64,000 bases of DNA from G965205525 sp965205525 (GTDB lineage Bacteria; Pseudomonadota; Gammaproteobacteria; JABABF01), in the NCBI GenBank assembly GCA_965205525.1, contig OZ242171.1:1240001-1304000 (forward strand), in the 5' to 3' direction. The translations under genes and the position numbers were made by a program. The notes below the pieces were generated by a model. That model was given only the letters and a program-made list of their open reading frames with translations, had not been told where the DNA came from and searched no databases. Below are positions 32,973 to 43,200 of the stretch, one piece after another; positions within the stretch are counted from its first letter, which is position 1; every line of letters begins with the position of its first letter.

Positions 32973-35075
32973 TTATTTGGTGCCGGAGCGTTCTATAACC
33001 TCCTCTGCAATGCTCGCAGGCACCACGGCATAACGTAGAAATTCCATGGTAAAAGTGGCCCGGCCCTGGGTGCTGGAACGCAGGTCCGTGGCATAGCCGA
33101 ACATCTCCGCCAGCGGCACCTCGCTATCGATTACCTTGCTGGAGGGCAGATCCGTGATGCCGAGAATAATTCCCCGGCGACGGTTCAGATCCCCCACCAC
33201 ATCCCCCATATAGTCTTCCGGTGTCACCACTTCCACCTTCATAATCGGTTCTAAAAGTGCCGGATCCGCTCGCAAGGCCCCTGCCCGCAGGGCCTGGGAG
33301 CCGGCAATTTTAAAGGCGATCTCGCTGGAATCGACATCGTGAAAGGAGCCGTCGTACAGGGTCACTCTCATAGCCAGGAGCGGGTAGCCAGCCAGCACCC
33401 CGTTTTGCATCTGCTCTTGCACCCCCTTGTCCACGGCCGGGACATACTCCCTGGGGATAGTGCCGCCCACGATCTTGCTGACAAACTCATAGCTCGCATC
33501 TGGCGGCAGGGGCTCCAGCCGCAGCCAGACATGGCCGTACTGGCCGCGACCGCCGGTCTGACGGATATATTTGCCCTCTACCTCCGTGGTCTTGCGGATT
33601 GTCTCCCGGTACGCCACTTGGGGATTGCCCACATTGGCTTCCACGCTGAACTCGCGCCGCATGCGGTCTACGAGCACATCAAGGTGAAGCTCCCCCATGC
33701 CCGAGATAATGGTCTGCCCGGATTCCTCGTCGGTCTCCACGCGAAAAGAGGGATCCTCCTGGGCCAGCTTGCCGAGCGCAATGCTCATCTTTTCCTGGTC
33801 TGATTTTGTCTTTGGCTCCACCGCCAGCGAGATGACTGGCTCCGGAAAATCCATCTTCTCCAGGATAATGGGCTGGTCCCGATTGCAGAGAGTATCGCCG
33901 GTGGCAGTATCTTTCAGGCCCACCGCAGCGACGATGTCTCCGGCATATGCCTCCTTGACCTCCTTACGCTCCTTAGAGTGCATCTGCACCATGCGGCCGA
34001 TGCGCTCCTTCTGGGACTTGATCGGGTTATACACCGAATCGCTGGACTTCAACACACCGGAATACACGCGCAGGTAGGTCAGAGTGCCGACAAAGGGATC
34101 GGTAGCAATCTTGAAGGCAAGGGCAGAGAAGGGGGCTTGGTCCGAGGCGATGCGCTCATCCTGCTCTTTGCTGTTGGGGCTCACTCCGCTGATAGCCTTC
34201 ACTTCGGTGGGAGCAGGCAGGTATTCCAGCACGGCATCCAAGACCGCCTGCACCCCCTTATTTTTAAAAGCACTCCCGCACAGGGTCACGATGATTTCGT
34301 TGTCTAGCGTACGGCGGCGCAGGCCAGCTCGGATTTCCTCCACAGACAACTCCTCGTCGTCTAAGTAGCTGTTCATGAGCTCCTCGCTGGCTTCGGCGGC
34401 GGCCTCCATCATCTGCTCCCGGTACTTCTGGCACTCGACCTGCATATCCTCGGGAATCTCTCCGAATTCAAAGGTGGTGCCCTGATCCTGCCCGTTCCAG
34501 AGGATGGAGCGCATGTGCAGCAAGTCCACCACCCCTTTAAAATTGTCTTCCGCTCCAATCGGCAGCTGCACCGGTACCGCGGCAGCTCCGAGACGCTCCT
34601 TCATCTGCTGCAGCACCATCTGAAAATTCGCGCCGGCGCGATCCATCTTGTTGACAAAGACAATGCGGGGCACCTCGTAGCGGTTCGCCTGCCGCCATAC
34701 CGTTTCAGTCTGCGGCTGCACACCCGAGCTGCCGCACAGCACCACCACCGCACCGTCCAAGACCCTGAGAGAGCGCTCTACCTCAATCGTGAAATCCACA
34801 TGGCCGGGGGTGTCAATAATGTTGATGCGGTGCTCGTCGTACTGCCCCCCCATGCCCTGCCAGTAGCAGGTGGTTGCCGCAGAGGTGATTGTGATGCCGC
34901 GCTCCTGCTCCTGCTCCATCCAATCCATGACCGCATTGCCGTCATGGACCTCGCCCATCTTGTGGGACAGGCCGGTATAAAAGAGCACGCGCTCCGTGGT
35001 GGTGGTCTTACCCGCATCCACGTGTGCGCAAATACCGATATTGCGATACCGCTCAATAGGAATTTCTCGTGCCAC
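32973..35075 (-). CDS. fusA: Elongation factor G
   Basis: Translocase GTPase, 700 residues. I chose GTG 35073-35075: it gives MAREIPIERYRNIGI, aligned with the family start, and has GGAG 9 bases upstream. A TTG at 35102 in frame would add nine unrelated residues. G-domain motifs are AHVDAGKT (about 18-25), DTPGH and NKMD. Domain IV has RQTGGRGQYGHVW and PREYVPAVDKG. It lies 55 bases from rpsG; no tuf follows it. Confidence 0.98.
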   Translation of the reverse strand: MAREIPIERYRNIGICAHVDAGKTTTTERVLFYTGLSHKMGEVHDGNAVMDWMEQEQERGITITSAATTCYWQGMGGQYDEHRINIIDTPGHVDFTIEVERSLRVLDGAVVVLCGSSGVQPQTETVWRQANRYEVPRIVFVNKMDRAGANFQMVLQQMKERLGAAAVPVQLPIGAEDNFKGVVDLLHMRSILWNGQDQGTTFEFGEIPEDMQVECQKYREQMMEAAAEASEELMNSYLDDEELSVEEIRAGLRRRTLDNEIIVTLCGSAFKNKGVQAVLDAVLEYLPAPTEVKAISGVSPNSKEQDERIASDQAPFSALAFKIATDPFVGTLTYLRVYSGVLKSSDSVYNPIKSQKERIGRMVQMHSKERKEVKEAYAGDIVAAVGLKDTATGDTLCNRDQPIILEKMDFPEPVISLAVEPKTKSDQEKMSIALGKLAQEDPSFRVETDEESGQTIISGMGELHLDVLVDRMRREFSVEANVGNPQVAYRETIRKTTEVEGKYIRQTGGRGQYGHVWLRLEPLPPDASYEFVSKIVGGTIPREYVPAVDKGVQEQMQNGVLAGYPLLAMRVTLYDGSFHDVDSSEIAFKIAGSQALRAGALRADPALLEPIMKVEVVTPEDYMGDVVGDLNRRRGIILGITDLPSSKVIDSEVPLAEMFGYATDLRSSTQGRATFTMEFLRYAVVPASIAEEVIERSGTK

Positions 35076-35130
35076 TGCATTGCACTCCGGGAGAACTAGC
35101 AAACACCGACATCACTGTACGGTGCAAGAT

Positions 35131-35601
35131 TTAAAAGCGATAGTGGGAAAAGGCCTTGTTCGCCTCTGCCATACGGTGCGTATCCTCACGTCTTTTCACC
35201 GCATTGCCGCGCCCATCCGCTGCATCCATGATCTCGCCAGCCAGACGCTCCGGCATGGATTTTTCATTTCTGCGACGGGCAAAATCTACCAGCCAGCGCA
35301 TCGCCAAAGCACTGCGGCGCCCCACCCGCACCTCTACCGGCACCTGGTAGGTAGAACCTCCAACACGACGAGATTTGACCTCCACCGCCGGCTCCACGTT
35401 CTCCAATGCCTGTCCGAATACTTCTACCGGATCGCGCTTGGTCCTTTCATGGACGATGCCGAGAGCTCCGTACACGATACGCTCGGCAAGAGATTTTTTG
35501 CCGCGCTGCATCACGTGGTTGGTAAACTTGGCGATCTCCTGGCTGCCATACTTCGCATCTGACAGGATCTCTCTCTTGGGAACTTCGCGGCGCCTTGGCA
35601 T
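35131..35601 (-). CDS. rpsG: 30S ribosomal protein S7
   Basis: 156 residues from ATG 35601. Begins MPRRREVPKREILSDAKYGS and has KFTNHVMQRGKKSLAERIVY and VGRRSALAMRWLVDFARRRN. The gap to rpsL is only 7 bases. In E. coli this gap is about 100 bases and holds the S7 autoregulatory site. Confidence 0.98.
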   Translation of the reverse strand: MPRRREVPKREILSDAKYGSQEIAKFTNHVMQRGKKSLAERIVYGALGIVHERTKRDPVEVFGQALENVEPAVEVKSRRVGGSTYQVPVEVRVGRRSALAMRWLVDFARRRNEKSMPERLAGEIMDAADGRGNAVKRREDTHRMAEANKAFSHYRF

Positions 35602-35608
35602 GATATCC

Positions 35609-35983
35609 CTAGTTCTTCGGCATCTTCGCCCCGTACTTGGAGCGGCGCTGTCGGCGATTTTCCACACCCATGGTATCTAAAGTGCCACGCACAGTGTGGT
35701 AGCGCACCCCGGGCAAATCCTTAACCCGGCCCCCGCGGATCAAGATCACACTGTGCTCCTGCATGTTGTGTCCTTCTCCGCCGATATAGGAAGTGACCTC
35801 GTAGCCATTGGTCAAGCGCACACGGCATACCTTGCGCAGAGCTGAGTTGGGTTTCTTCGGAGTCGTGGTGTAGACGCGAATACAGACACCTCGCTTTTGC
35901 GGACAACCCTGCAGGGCAGGCACAGTGCTCTTGGCCCGCTTGCTCTTGCGCGGCTTGCGTACTAGTTGGCTAACCCTGGCCAT
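35609..35983 (-). CDS. rpsL: 30S ribosomal protein S12
   Basis: 124 residues from ATG 35983. Begins MARVSQLVRKPRKSKRAKST. The decoding loop TTTPKKPNSALRKV keeps the lysine that is changed in streptomycin-resistant mutants, and GGRVKDLPGVRYHTVRG also has wild-type residues. Frame extension to 36022 is not needed. Confidence 0.98.
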   Translation of the reverse strand: MARVSQLVRKPRKSKRAKSTVPALQGCPQKRGVCIRVYTTTPKKPNSALRKVCRVRLTNGYEVTSYIGGEGHNMQEHSVILIRGGRVKDLPGVRYHTVRGTLDTMGVENRRQRRSKYGAKMPKN

Positions 35984-36030
35984 AGTGCTGCTGAAATGCT
36001 CTGCTTTATCGCGGAAAAACAAGGGGGATT

Positions 36031-36039
36031 ATCATAACA
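36031..36039 (-). promoter_or_regulatory. Candidate extended -10 promoter of the str operon
   Basis: The minus strand reads TGTTATGAT just after the rpoC stop, a TGn plus a -10 that matches 5 of 6 bases. No good -35 is visible. Transcription would start about 40 bases before rpsL. Confidence 0.35.
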
Positions 36040-36052
36040 TGAAACCAGCGCT

Positions 36053-39000
36053 TTATTCGCTTAATTCCTCCCTCAGCCTAGCATCCATTTCGCTGGCGCT
36101 GCTGGCACTGGCATCCACATCTGGGGACAGCAGCCTCTTCTTCTTCCGGTTCTCGGCGTGAAAACGCATACCGGTGCCCGCGGGAATAAGACGGCCAACC
36201 ACTACATTCTCTTTCAGGCCGCGCATCTTGTCGTGCTGGCCCGTCACCGCCGCCTCGGTCAGCACTCGTGTCGTTTCCTGGAAGGAAGCGCCGGAGATAA
36301 AACTATCCGTAGACAGGGCGGCACGGGTGATACTCAGCAGTTCACGCTCGTATTCCGCAGGTGCTTTCCCAGCCGCCTGCAGTGTGTCGTTTACATCCGT
36401 GAGCAGGCTGTATTCCACCTGTTCGCCCTTGATGAAATCGGAATCACCCGAGGCCAAAATCGTCGCCTTGCGCAGCATCTGCCGAATGATGATTTCAATA
36501 TGCTTGTCATTTAGTTTCACCCCCTGCAGCCGGTAGACTTCCTGCACCTCGCCGACGAGATAGTGCGCCAGCTCATCCACGCCCTTGACCCGCAGGATAT
36601 CGTGGGGGCTGAAGGGGCCGTCGGAAAGCACATCACCCCGCTCCACTCGCTCTCCTTCAAAGATGGTGAGGGGACGTCCCTTGGGCACCAGGACATCTAC
36701 CTGTTCGCCGCCGTCATCGGGCTTGATAATCAGACGATGGCGCGTCTGCGTGTCCGTCCCGGCAGAGATAATACCCGTGGCAGGCGCCAGAATCGCGGAA
36801 GCCTTCGGGCGGCGCGCTTCAAACAGCTCCGCCACCCGGGGCAGGCCGCCGGTGATATCGCGGGTTTTAGACACCTCCTGCGGCATACGGGCAATCACTT
36901 CCCCCGGCTCCACCTGAGCTCCGTCCTCCAGGGACAGCAGGGCATTGGGAGGCATGATGTGCTGGGAGCATACCCGGCCCTGCTCATCCACCAGCCGCAC
37001 CTCCGGGCGAAGATCGCGACCGGCATCCGGTCGTACTTCCGGGTCCAGCACGACGATATTGGACAGGCCGGTCAGTTCGTCTGTCTGGCGCCGGATCGTG
37101 ATATCTTCATCCATAGCGATAAACTGCACTTGCCCCGCCACATCGGTGATTACCGGATGGGTATGAGGATCCCAGGTGGCCACCGTGGCATTTACCGCAA
37201 CATTCGTGCCGCCCTCCACATGCAGCACAGCACCGTACGGCAGACGGTAACGCTCTCGCTCACGACCACTGCTCTCATCAATCACCGACAACTCGCCGGA
37301 GCGCGACACCACGACCATGCGGTCCTTTGCCTGGCGGATATGACGCACGTTGTGCAGGGTGATACGGCCATCGTGTTTGACTTGGATACGGTCTATGACG
37401 GTAGAGCGGGAAGCGGCGCCGCCGATATGAAAGGTGCGCATGGTCAGCTGTGTGCCCGGCTCGCCAATAGACTGCGCGGCGATAATGCCGACCGCCTCGC
37501 CCAAATGCACCAGTTCGCCGCTGCCCAAGTCACGTCCATAGCACATGGCGCAAATGCCGTTACGCGACTTACAAGTGATGGGCGAGCGCACCATGACCTC
37601 TTCAATGCCGATGTTTTCAATCTTGGCGACCTCCTTCTCGTCCAGAAACACGCCCGCTTTCACCACTGATTTTTTCTGCCCCGGCTCCTTGATATGGGTC
37701 GCCGTCACGCGGCCGAGCACTCGCTCACCGAGTGTTTCAATCACATCGCCGCCCTCTATGACAGCGCTCATCTGTATGCCTTCCTTCGTACCGCAGTCTG
37801 TTTCCCGGATCACCACATCCTGGGACACATCCACCAGACGGCGTGTCAGATAGCCCGCGTTGGCGGTCTTAAGTGCAGTATCAGCCAGCCCTTTGCGGGC
37901 ACCGTGGGTGGAAATAAAGTACTGCAGCACAGACAGCCCTTCGCGGAAGTTGGCCGTAATAGGTGTTTCAATAATAGAGCCGTCCGGCTTTGCCATCAGG
38001 CCACGCATACCCGCCAGCTGGCGAATCTGGGCCGGGCTGCCGCGCGCCCCGGAATCCGAATACATAAATACCGAGTTGAAGGAGTCCTGAATCTCCTCCT
38101 TGCCTTGGCGATTGATCACTTTCTCTGTGCTCAGCGCCTCCATCATAGAGCGCGCGAGCCGATCATTAGCCCGGGACCATATGTCCACTACCTTGTTGTA
38201 CTTCTCGCCCTGGGTAACCAGGCCCGAGGCGTATTGCCCCTCAATCTCCTGCACCTGAAGATCAGCGTCTTTGAGAATATCTCCCTTGTCAAACGGGATA
38301 ACGAAATCTTCCACGCCGATGGAAGCGCCGGAGCGGGTGGAAAATTCAAACCCCGTGTACATCAGGCGGTCGCAAAACACCACCGTCTCCTTGGTGCCAA
38401 CACGCCGATAGCTCTGGTTCACCAAGTTGGAAATCGCCTTTTTATCCATGGTCTGGTTGACAATGTCAAAGCCGAGCGCACGCGGTGTAATTTCCCAAAG
38501 CAGGGCGCGACCCACCGTGGTGTCAACCACTCGCACAGCCTCCTTGCCTTTCTCATCCAGCTCAGAGATACGCACCTTGATGCGGGCATGCAGGTCGGTA
38601 TGCCCGCCGTAGTAGGCGCGGCTGACCTCGGTGAGATCAGCATATGCCGCAGCCTCCCCTTTGGCATTAACACGCTCACGCGTCATGTAATACAGTCCCA
38701 GCACTATATCCTGCGAAGGCACAATGATGGGCTGCCCGTTGGCGGGAGACAGTATGTTGTTGCTGGACATGATCAGTGCGCGCGCCTCTATCTGCGCCTC
38801 CACCGACAGCGGCACATGCACTGCCATCTGGTCACCATCAAAATCCGCATTAAAGGCCGCACAGACAAGAGGGTGCAGCTGAATCGCCTTGCCTTCAATC
38901 AGAATCGGCTCAAAGGACTGAATGCCGAGACGATGCAGCGTGGGGGCGCGGTTCAGGAGAACCGGATGCTGGTGGATCACCTCAGCCAAGGTATCCCAGA

Positions 39001-40228
39001 CAATCGATTCTTCCCGGTCTACAACCCGCCGGGCTGACTTTGTCGTCGATATGTCTTCCTCGTACTGGCGCATCAGCTTGCCGTACACAAAGGGCTTAAA
39101 GAGTTCCAGGGCCATGCGCTTGGGCAGGCCGCACTGGTGCAGCTTAAGGGTCGGCCCGACCACGATTACAGAGCGCCCCGAGTAATCAACACGCTTGCCG
39201 AGCAGGTTCTGGCGGAAACGCCCCTGCTTACCCTTGATCATGTCCGCCAAAGATTTCAGTGGACGACGATTGGAGCCGGTGATGGCGCGACCGCGCCGAC
39301 CGTTGTCTAACAGCGCATCCACCGACTCCTGCAGCATGCGCTTCTCGTTGCGCACGATGATCTCCGGCGCATCCAATTCCAGCAGCCGGCGCAGGCGGTT
39401 ATTGCGATTGATCACACGCCGGTACAGATCGTTCAGATCGGAAGAGGCGAAACGGCCGTTGTCCAGGGATACCAGCGGCCGCAGATCAGGGGGCAGGACC
39501 GGCAGGACGGTGAGGATCATCCATTCCGGCTTATTGCCCGAGGCGATGAATGCTTCAATCAGTTTCAGACGCTTTGACTGCTTCTTGAGCTTGGCCTCGG
39601 AGGAGGTCTCCATCATTTCTTCGCGCAGGACCTGTGCTTCCGTTGGCAATTCAATCTCGCGCAGCAGGGTCTGCACCGCCTCGGCACCCATCCGGGCGGT
39701 AAATTCGTCACCGTATTTTTCTAGCATCTCCATGTATTCGTCATCGCGCAGGAGCTGGCCTTTTTCCAAGGGCGTCATGCCCGGATTGATGACGACATGA
39801 GATTCGAAGTAGAGGACGCGATCCAAGTCCTTCAGCGGCATATCCAGCAGCAGGCTGATGCGACTGGGCAGAGATTTCAGAAACCAAATATGCGCCACCG
39901 GAGAAGACAGCTCAATGTGCGCCATGCGCACGCGACGGACTTCGGAGCGGGTCACATCCACCCCGCATTTGTCGCAGGTGATGCCGCGCTGCTTGGCGCG
40001 CCGAAAACGTCCGCACAGGCATTCGTAGTCTTTCACGGGACCGAAGATACGGGCGCAGAACAGCCCGTCCCGCTCCGGCTTCATGGTGCGGTAGTTAATG
40101 GTCTCCGGCTTTTTCACTTCACCAAAAGACCATTGGCGAATAACCGATGGCGATGCCAGGCCAATGCGCAGTGAGTCAAAGCTCATGCCGGGTTCTTCCC
40201 GGTACATCTGCTGAACTATATCTTTCAA
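36053..40228 (-). CDS. rpoC: DNA-directed RNA polymerase subunit beta'
   Basis: 1391 residues from TTG 40226-40228, which gives the family start MKDIVQQM and has GGAG 8 bases upstream; another TTG 18 bases earlier is less likely because it overlaps that Shine-Dalgarno. Zinc site 1 is Cys70, Cys72, Cys85, Cys88, the same numbers as in E. coli. The catalytic NADFDGDQM motif is intact near residue 460, and the second zinc site appears in SPITCKSRNGICAMCYG. It ends 69 bases before rpsL. Confidence 0.98.
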   Translation of the reverse strand: MKDIVQQMYREEPGMSFDSLRIGLASPSVIRQWSFGEVKKPETINYRTMKPERDGLFCARIFGPVKDYECLCGRFRRAKQRGITCDKCGVDVTRSEVRRVRMAHIELSSPVAHIWFLKSLPSRISLLLDMPLKDLDRVLYFESHVVINPGMTPLEKGQLLRDDEYMEMLEKYGDEFTARMGAEAVQTLLREIELPTEAQVLREEMMETSSEAKLKKQSKRLKLIEAFIASGNKPEWMILTVLPVLPPDLRPLVSLDNGRFASSDLNDLYRRVINRNNRLRRLLELDAPEIIVRNEKRMLQESVDALLDNGRRGRAITGSNRRPLKSLADMIKGKQGRFRQNLLGKRVDYSGRSVIVVGPTLKLHQCGLPKRMALELFKPFVYGKLMRQYEEDISTTKSARRVVDREESIVWDTLAEVIHQHPVLLNRAPTLHRLGIQSFEPILIEGKAIQLHPLVCAAFNADFDGDQMAVHVPLSVEAQIEARALIMSSNNILSPANGQPIIVPSQDIVLGLYYMTRERVNAKGEAAAYADLTEVSRAYYGGHTDLHARIKVRISELDEKGKEAVRVVDTTVGRALLWEITPRALGFDIVNQTMDKKAISNLVNQSYRRVGTKETVVFCDRLMYTGFEFSTRSGASIGVEDFVIPFDKGDILKDADLQVQEIEGQYASGLVTQGEKYNKVVDIWSRANDRLARSMMEALSTEKVINRQGKEEIQDSFNSVFMYSDSGARGSPAQIRQLAGMRGLMAKPDGSIIETPITANFREGLSVLQYFISTHGARKGLADTALKTANAGYLTRRLVDVSQDVVIRETDCGTKEGIQMSAVIEGGDVIETLGERVLGRVTATHIKEPGQKKSVVKAGVFLDEKEVAKIENIGIEEVMVRSPITCKSRNGICAMCYGRDLGSGELVHLGEAVGIIAAQSIGEPGTQLTMRTFHIGGAASRSTVIDRIQVKHDGRITLHNVRHIRQAKDRMVVVSRSGELSVIDESSGRERERYRLPYGAVLHVEGGTNVAVNATVATWDPHTHPVITDVAGQVQFIAMDEDITIRRQTDELTGLSNIVVLDPEVRPDAGRDLRPEVRLVDEQGRVCSQHIMPPNALLSLEDGAQVEPGEVIARMPQEVSKTRDITGGLPRVAELFEARRPKASAILAPATGIISAGTDTQTRHRLIIKPDDGGEQVDVLVPKGRPLTIFEGERVERGDVLSDGPFSPHDILRVKGVDELAHYLVGEVQEVYRLQGVKLNDKHIEIIIRQMLRKATILASGDSDFIKGEQVEYSLLTDVNDTLQAAGKAPAEYERELLSITRAALSTDSFISGASFQETTRVLTEAAVTGQHDKMRGLKENVVVGRLIPAGTGMRFHAENRKKKRLLSPDVDASASSASEMDARLREELSE

Positions 40229-40269
40229 GCTTTTTTCTCCACTCAATACGGCAAAGGGGCGCCCGAGGC

Positions 40270-43200
40270 TCAGAGGCCCTGCTCTAAATCAATGTCTATG
40301 CCGAGTGCGCGAATCTCTCGCATCAGCACGTTGAATGACTCGGGCAGTTTTGCATCCATCCTGTAATCCCCGCTCACAATGCTCTTGTAAATGTCGTTGC
40401 GCCCGCTCATGTCATCGGACTTGGCGGTAAGGATTTCCTGCAGGGTATAGGCAGCGCCGTAGGCCTCCAGCGCCCATACTTCCATCTCGCCGAAGCGCTG
40501 ACCGCCGGAATGCGCCTTGCCGCCTAAAGGCTGCTGCGTCACCAAGCTGTAGGAGCCAGTTGAGCGCGCGTGCATCTTGTCGTCAACCAGATGGTTCAGC
40601 TTCATCATATACATGTAGCCAACCGTGATCAGACGATCATAGGCATCTCCCGTGCGACCGTCGTACAAGGTCATCTGTCCGTTCTCCGGCTGCCCCGCAA
40701 GGCGCAGCAGGTGGCGTATCTGCTCTTCACTGCAGCCGTCAAAGACCGGGGTGGCCATCGGCACGCCGCTGCGCAGCTGCTCGGCGATCTGCATTAATTC
40801 ACCATCCTTGAGGCCAGCGATATCCTCCGGCTCTCCCGCTGTGGTCTGATATATCTGCTTGAGAAATTTGCGCACTTCGCTGGTCTTGCGCTGTTCTTGC
40901 AGCATCTGATTAATACGCTCGCCTAAGCCATGGGCCGCCAGGCCGAGATGGCATTCCAAGATTTGCCCGACATTCATCCGGGAAGGGACGCCGAGGGGAT
41001 TGAGCACGATATCAATCGGTTCGCCATTCTCGTCATAGGGCATGTCCTCCATCGGCATCACTGCCGATACGACGCCCTTGTTGCCATGGCGTCCTGCGAC
41101 CTTGTCGCCCGGCTGGACACGCCGCTTGACTGCAACATATACCTTTACCACTTTCAGCACACTCGGCGGCAGCTCATCTTCGCTGGTGATCTTGTTCCTT
41201 TTGTCCTTGCGACGCGCATCAAGCATCTTGCGGTAGCCCTTCAACTGAACGGCGTGCGCTTCTATCTGCCGATTGATCTCTTCCTCTCGCACGCGGAGTT
41301 TCAGCCAACCCGCCGGCTCCAGCTTGTCCAGCACCCGGGCTGCCAGCTTGGTGCCGCGCCGTACGCCGCCGGCACTGGCGGTGCGGTTCAGGAGCAGATT
41401 GCGCAGATGCTCATGGGTTGCGCTCTCCACAATGCGCCATTCTTCCTCTATGTCCTTGTTTATCTGCTCCAGCTGGCGCTCTTGTATCTCGCGCGCGCGC
41501 AGACCCTGCTCCTTATCCTCGCGGTCCCGTACAAATACTTGCACATCAATTACCGTGCCGGTTACCCCGGCGGGCACCCGCTCGGAGCTGTCCCGCACAT
41601 CAGCCGCCTTTTCGCCAAAGATGGCATGCAGGAGCTTCTCCTCCGGCGTCAGCTGGGTTTCCCCCTTGGGGCTCACCTTGCCGACCAAGATATCGCCGGG
41701 TTTCACCTCAGAGCCGATATAAATAATCCCCGACTCATCCAAGTGCGTGCGCGCCTGCTCGCTGATATTGGGAATGTCTGCGGTGATCTCTTCAGCACCT
41801 ATTTTTGCCTCGCGCGCAATGCAGGTGAACTCGCGAATATGAATAGAAGTGAAACGATCATCACGCGTCACGCGCTCGGAGACAAGAATTGAATCTTCAA
41901 AGTTATATCCATTCCATGGCATAAACGCGATGCGCATGTTTTGCCCCAGGGCCAGCTCGCCCAGCTCCACCGCCGGCCCATCCGCCAAGACATCGCCGGC
42001 CTTGACACGGTCACGCGGCTGCACGATGGGCTTCTGGCTGATACAGGTGTTCTGGTTGGAGCGGGTGTACTTGACGAGTTTGTAGATATCTACAACCGGC
42101 TCGCCCGCTTTAATATCGCTTTCACTGGACCGCACCACTATGCGGCTGGCATCCACACTCTCCACCACACCGTTGCGCCGAGCCACCGCGCTCACGCCGG
42201 CATCATTGGCCACATGGCGCTCAATGCCGGTGCCGACCAAGGGAGCTTCGGCGATGAGCAGCGGCACTGCCTGACGCTGCATGTTGGCACCCATCAGCGC
42301 CCGGTTGGCATCGTCATGCTCAAGGAAGGGCACCAGCGCAGCCGCCACCGACACCACCTGCTGCGGCGAGACATCCATGTACTGGATGCGCTGCGGCGGC
42401 ATGACGGTAAACTCGTTCAGGTGCCGGACGGCTACCATCTCTTCATTGAAGAAACCTTTTTTGTCCAAAGCGGCAGAGGCTTGTGCAATTACGTATTCAC
42501 TTTCTTTAATCGCGGAGATGTACTCAATCTTGCCCGTTACCCGCCCTCCTTCAACCTTGCGATAGGGGGTTTCAATAAAACCGTACTGATTGGTCTTGGC
42601 ATACAGTGCCAGCGAACTGATCAGGCCGATGTTGGGGCCTTCCGGTGTTTCAATCGGACACAGGCGACCGTAATGGGTGGGATGAACATCCCGGACCTCA
42701 AAGCCGGCCCGCTCGCGAGTGAGCCCGCCGGGGCCCAAGGCCGAAACACGGCGCTTGTGGGTTACCTCTGACAGCGGATTATTCTGGTCCATGAACTGCG
42801 ACAGCTGGCTGGAACCGAAGAATTCATTCAGTGCCCCGGTTACCGGCTTGGCATTAATCAGGTCGCGCGGACTAATATCTTCCTGCTCTGCCTGGACCAA
42901 ACGCTCTCGCACAGCTCTTTCAATGCGCACCAAGCCGATGCGAAACTGATTTTCTACGCACTCGCCCACCGAGCGCACACGGCGATTGCCCAAGTGGTCA
43001 ATGTCGTCCACATTGCCTCTGCCATTGCGGATTGCCACCAGCATCTGGATCACATCTATGATGTCTTCTTTGGCAAGGATGGTCTCGCCGCCTATCTCTT
43101 CGCGCCCGAGCCGCTGGTTGAGCTTCATGCGGCCGACCAGGGACAGGTCGTAGCGCTCTTGAGAAAACAGCAGCTCTTGGAACAGTCGGCTGGCAGTCTC

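Noticed and set aside
37694..39037. 447-codon open frame on the plus strand
   Set aside because: It is the antisense of rpoC; long shadow frames are expected in GC-rich DNA and it has no domain likeness.
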